DNA from: Hyperoplus lanceolatus
Lineage: Eukaryota; Chordata; Actinopteri; Uranoscopiformes; Ammodytidae
DNA length: 64,000 nt
Direction of reading: 5' to 3'
Assembly (NCBI GenBank): GCA_026929865.2
Contig: CM049403.1
Coordinates: 3,819,001-3,883,000 of the forward strand
The position numbers and the translations under genes were made by a program. Position 1 is the stretch's first letter, and each line of letters begins with the position of its first letter. A model generated the notes under the pieces. The model was not told the origin of the DNA and ran no database searches. It saw nothing but the letters and a program-made list of their open reading frames with translations. This document shows, piece after piece, positions 1-64,000 of the stretch.

Positions 1-175
1 CGATGAGGTAATGTATTTGTATGTGACTATGTAAGATTAATAATAGTATTATGACAATGGAGAAGCCCAGTAAACTCTTATTTAATACCAGTTAGAGAAA
101 AACAGGATGTTCCGGTCTGCCTGTCGTCAATCTTTTTATCTGAGTTGGCAGGTATTTGGACTCAAGCAAACGCAT

Positions 176-203
176 TAATAATAATAATAATAATAATAAT
201 AAG
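176..203. repeat. (TAA)n microsatellite
   Basis: About nine TAA units in fryl intronic sequence. Confidence 0.9.
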
Positions 204-1144
204 AAGAAAAATAGCGCCCATATGTATTTTAGGTCAGCCTATACTCTATGTTAGTTATGTTAGTTTCGACTACCCAAGAGGGACTTTTAAGTAAGCGTGT
301 TTTCTTTTCAAATTAAAACAATGATCACTTCCTGGGAGATGGCACTTTACGTCACTCCATAAGATAATGTCTCTCGTGAGAATTTTCAGAAAAAGAAAAG
401 AGTTGATTAAAGGAAGCCAATATCAATCTATCACTGAAATGCCATTAAATTGCTGACCTCACCGCTAATAAAACAGTAGCAGCATCATGGTGAAACGACA
501 GGGAAGCAGATGAATGAGATGTATTGTATGTGCTCTGAGGCACGCCACCATCTATACGGACTAATTTATGACTTGCACTCCATAACTACACATAAGCTAT
601 GGACATAACAAATCGAACCAGCAGTAATGAAGCGCGTTCTACGGACTAAATGAGGCTATGTTTTTATAATCCACAACCTAACTTATTACATTAGCACAAA
701 AGCCAGTTATGGATTCTTACTCAGACGCAGGAATGTGCAGATAAATTCCATATGTAAAGTGATGGAGGGCGGAGGGATACGTCGATGGCACAGAAACGGT
801 CCTAATTAAGAGCACTTGTTTTTTTTTTCTATTCAAAACTGTATTGCGTAGGGTGAAGCGCAGCGTGGCATGCAGCCAGTACATCACAGAGACAGCAGCT
901 ATATTACAGAAAGCTTTTAGAAAGTGGTCGTGGCCGTCCTGAGTAAGAGTATTGATGGTTTTTATCTGGAGGCTCATTACGCTAAGAGCTAGGGGCCTGT
1001 GATGGGGAGATGTCCTTGAGATGATATTGAGAGCTGGCTGGCTGAATTCCACTTCCTAGAAAGTTACGTTGGGTTGTGCGCATGGAGCAACGTCACTGAG
1101 GGGTAGGACGTTGGAACACCTAACAATGAACAGGTAAAAGCTAA

Positions 1145-1410
1145 CCCTGCGTTCCAATCCCCATACTATTTAATATGCCAGAAAAAGATTTAGGATGTCC
1201 CAATACATGCAAGTCAATTGTAGTATGCTGAAAATACATAAATGCCCCACTAACTCAAATAGCATTTTGGAGTATTCGTCTTTATTCTTGACATTTCTTG
1301 ACATAATGAAAGAAAAAAATCTTCCTTTTCTCTCCTGTGGCCCTTAAACTCTTCTGTACTTAAGTATGTCGTGTAGTAAAAAGAAAAAGTATGTGATTTG
1401 GAATGCAGGG
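1145..1410. repeat. MITE-like repeat, family with CCCTGCGTTCC ends (copy A)
   Basis: Ends are inverted: CCCTGCGTTCCAATC on the left, and GATTTGGAATGCAGGG on the right. Same terminal motif as copies at 25555-25820, 29161-29802, 46502-46904 and 62388-62783. The body is closest to the copy at 25555-25820, which is in the opposite orientation. No coding capacity. Confidence 0.65.
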
Positions 1411-2185
1411 TGAGACTATTCCTACATCCATATATTTGAACGTATAAAATTCGGCATAATGGCTTTTATACTGAAAAACTCCCTCACTGTTCAAATGCCA
1501 GACGTCATCATATACTCACCATTGTTAGTATTAGTGATACATGTGAGTAGGAGTAGGTAGCAAAGCTGTTCATCAAAAGAAGGTTCTATGGCATGTTAAT
1601 ATGGTAGCAGACTTAAGAGGTCTAATTGGCTTGAGCACCAAGTGTTTTTCCTTACTTAACTTAGCAATGCTAAAGCTAACACACCACTTGTAATGGACTC
1701 ATACTCACACATGCTTCTGCCGCAGAGAAAGTAGCTGGTGTCCATTTCACAAGTTTTTAGTTGGAATGGCCAGTTTGCTATGTTATTGGAGGTGAGCAGT
1801 AACAGCCGACCTGAGGTGAGCTTTTTGTTTCAATCTCTCCCCAAATCACACAAGCAAGCAAGCAAGCAAGCTCCCACATATAACTATTGACAGAAAATAC
1901 CATTAAAAAGGAGGAGCAAGTGCAAGCCTTCAGCACCCACAACCGGAAGAAAAGCAACAAAGCAAGAGCAGGTAGAGTGATTCAGGTAGCACGCCCGACA
2001 GTGGGTCATACACCGTTATAACCGGCACCATTTAAAATTCCCCCAAAAAGGTTGTAGATTTTTCTTGTCTCAATGACAGTAAAGAAGTACAGCAAGTGCG
2101 AACAAAGGGATAGGCAGATAGACAGAGAAGCAAGCTAGAAAGCACCCGTGCACCAGAGTTTATTACTGCTCCCGATTGATCGCAC

Positions 2186-63024
<60,839 letters not shown>

Positions 63025-63195
63025 GGCGGCGGCGGCGGTGTGTTTCTCCCAGGAGACAGGGGTCACCGAGGACACGGGGGCACGCCGTCTACTCACGCTG
63101 CTGCTGCTGACCGGGGCAGAAGCTGTGGACGGAGAGACAGAGAGACAGAGAGATAGAGACAGAGAGAGAGAAGGGCAGAGCAATAGAGGTTAGGA

Positions 63196-63290
63196 AGTCA
63201 AGTCAACTTTATTTATATAGCACATTTATAACAGCTGAGGCGGACCCAAAGTGCTGTACAGTAAAATAAGTAAAATACATTACATCCAAA
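63196..63290. repeat. non-LTR tail-like dispersed repeat
   Basis: AACTTTATTTATATAGCACA and CAAAGTGCTGTACAGTA are motifs of a very common fish repeat tail; a related copy is at 43265-43372. Confidence 0.5.
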
Positions 63291-64000
63291 ACATCAAATA
63301 GACACATAAAAGCAAAACATTAGAACTAAATTAAAACAAAACAATAGTAAAAGTTCTAGTAGACACTGCTGGGATAGAACACTCTCAACTAGAGATAAAA
63401 GCCAAGGAAAATAAGTGGGAAATGATACATTGCCAGGGTCCATGTAATGTAAGAACAACAACCATTTTGTAAAAAAAAAAAAAAAATTATGCAACGTCAT
63501 GCTCTAGTTCTACTACAAACAGGAGCGCGGACATTTTTCCCTAGAAGAGGCTAATTGACCGAGTTGATGTGAGTGAGCAAGAGAGAGAGATGTTCCATGG
63601 GCCGACTAGAGCAAACATACAACTTCTATTTGAGTCCAAGTTTGTAATTATCAACTATTTTTAAGCTCATACGGAAGTCATAGGCGCAGATCACCTCAAA
63701 AACAAACAATTGGAGCTCCTATTAAGAGTTGTGTCAATAACAGTCTAAATGTTTCTTGAAAAAGCTTAATATTTGTGTTTATGTCAAAGTATATTTGTGT
63801 CCAAATGTTATAAGTAAATATAACAACCAGTTCATAAAAGAAAATGCTGTTTTTTCCCCTGCAACTTCATTGCAACTGTAGAAAGTTAGCAGACATACAT
63901 TACACATGGAAGGAAAATTGTGAATAAAGGAGTAGTTTGAAATGTTCTGTTCAGTTGGTTAGCTTTGTTTATCATAAAGACCGTACATTTGGCTGAAACA
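63291..64000. other. sequence upstream of fryl exon 1
   Basis: Intron or 5' region of fryl. I see no exon, CpG-rich promoter or other gene here, so the transcription start probably lies outside the window. Confidence 0.5.

Larger units (their letters stand above)
1..2185. other. fryl intron after exon 51, mostly plain
   Basis: Intronic sequence with no exon I could support. It holds a (TAA)n run near 176-203, a MITE at 1145-1410 and a short CAAG tandem at 1851-1871. The rest (204-1144, 1411-1850) shows nothing recognisable. Confidence 0.6.

Overview
The window is a piece of a ray-finned fish nuclear genome. The evidence is a large intron-rich vertebrate gene with canonical GT-AG introns, long CA/GT microsatellites, and dense teleost-type repeats (hAT, Tc1/mariner, piggyBac-like and L1-clade elements, tRNA-like SINEs). 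There are no bacterial genes, operons or CRISPR arrays.

One host gene fills the window: fryl (FRY-like, furry homolog-like), on the minus strand. I rebuilt 51 coding exons from splice signals and similarity to vertebrate FRYL as I know the family. They run from the conserved start codon at 63024 to the last visible exon at 2186-2377. Joined, they give one uninterrupted frame of 7,707 nt (2,569 codons). Human FRYL is about 3,000 residues, so roughly 430-450 C-terminal codons should lie beyond base 1 of the window. The product is a giant HEAT/armadillo-like scaffold of the Furry/Mor2/Tao3/PAG1 family, whose members work with NDR/LATS-type kinases in cell shape, polarity and chromosome functions. 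A 45-nt phase-0 cassette exon (48060-48104) and a GC-AG intron (donor at 44898-44903) stand out.

Region by region (gene runs right to left): 62.9-63.1 kb first coding exon; 57.2-60.3 kb a Tc1 element nested inside another Tc1 element, in the intron between exons 2 and 3; 42.3-56.2 kb exons 3-17; 31.2-42.3 kb an 11-kb intron that is mostly transposon (a 3-kb hAT-like element with a TTAA-flanked element inside it, then a full-length L1-clade LINE with a 10-bp target duplication and two DNA transposons inside its ORFs); 18-31 kb exons 18-41; 2-16 kb exons 42-51, with several non-autonomous hAT elements and a SINE split by a hAT carrying transposase remnants.

The main biology beyond the gene itself is how repeats meet splicing. 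Three roughly 120-nt UG tracts and one mixed UCUG/UG tract lie at fryl splice sites. The LINE ends 14 nt from a splice donor signal. Two inverted copies of one piggyBac-like MITE flank exons 18-22. I found no second host gene, no non-coding RNA gene I could support, and no new multi-gene system.
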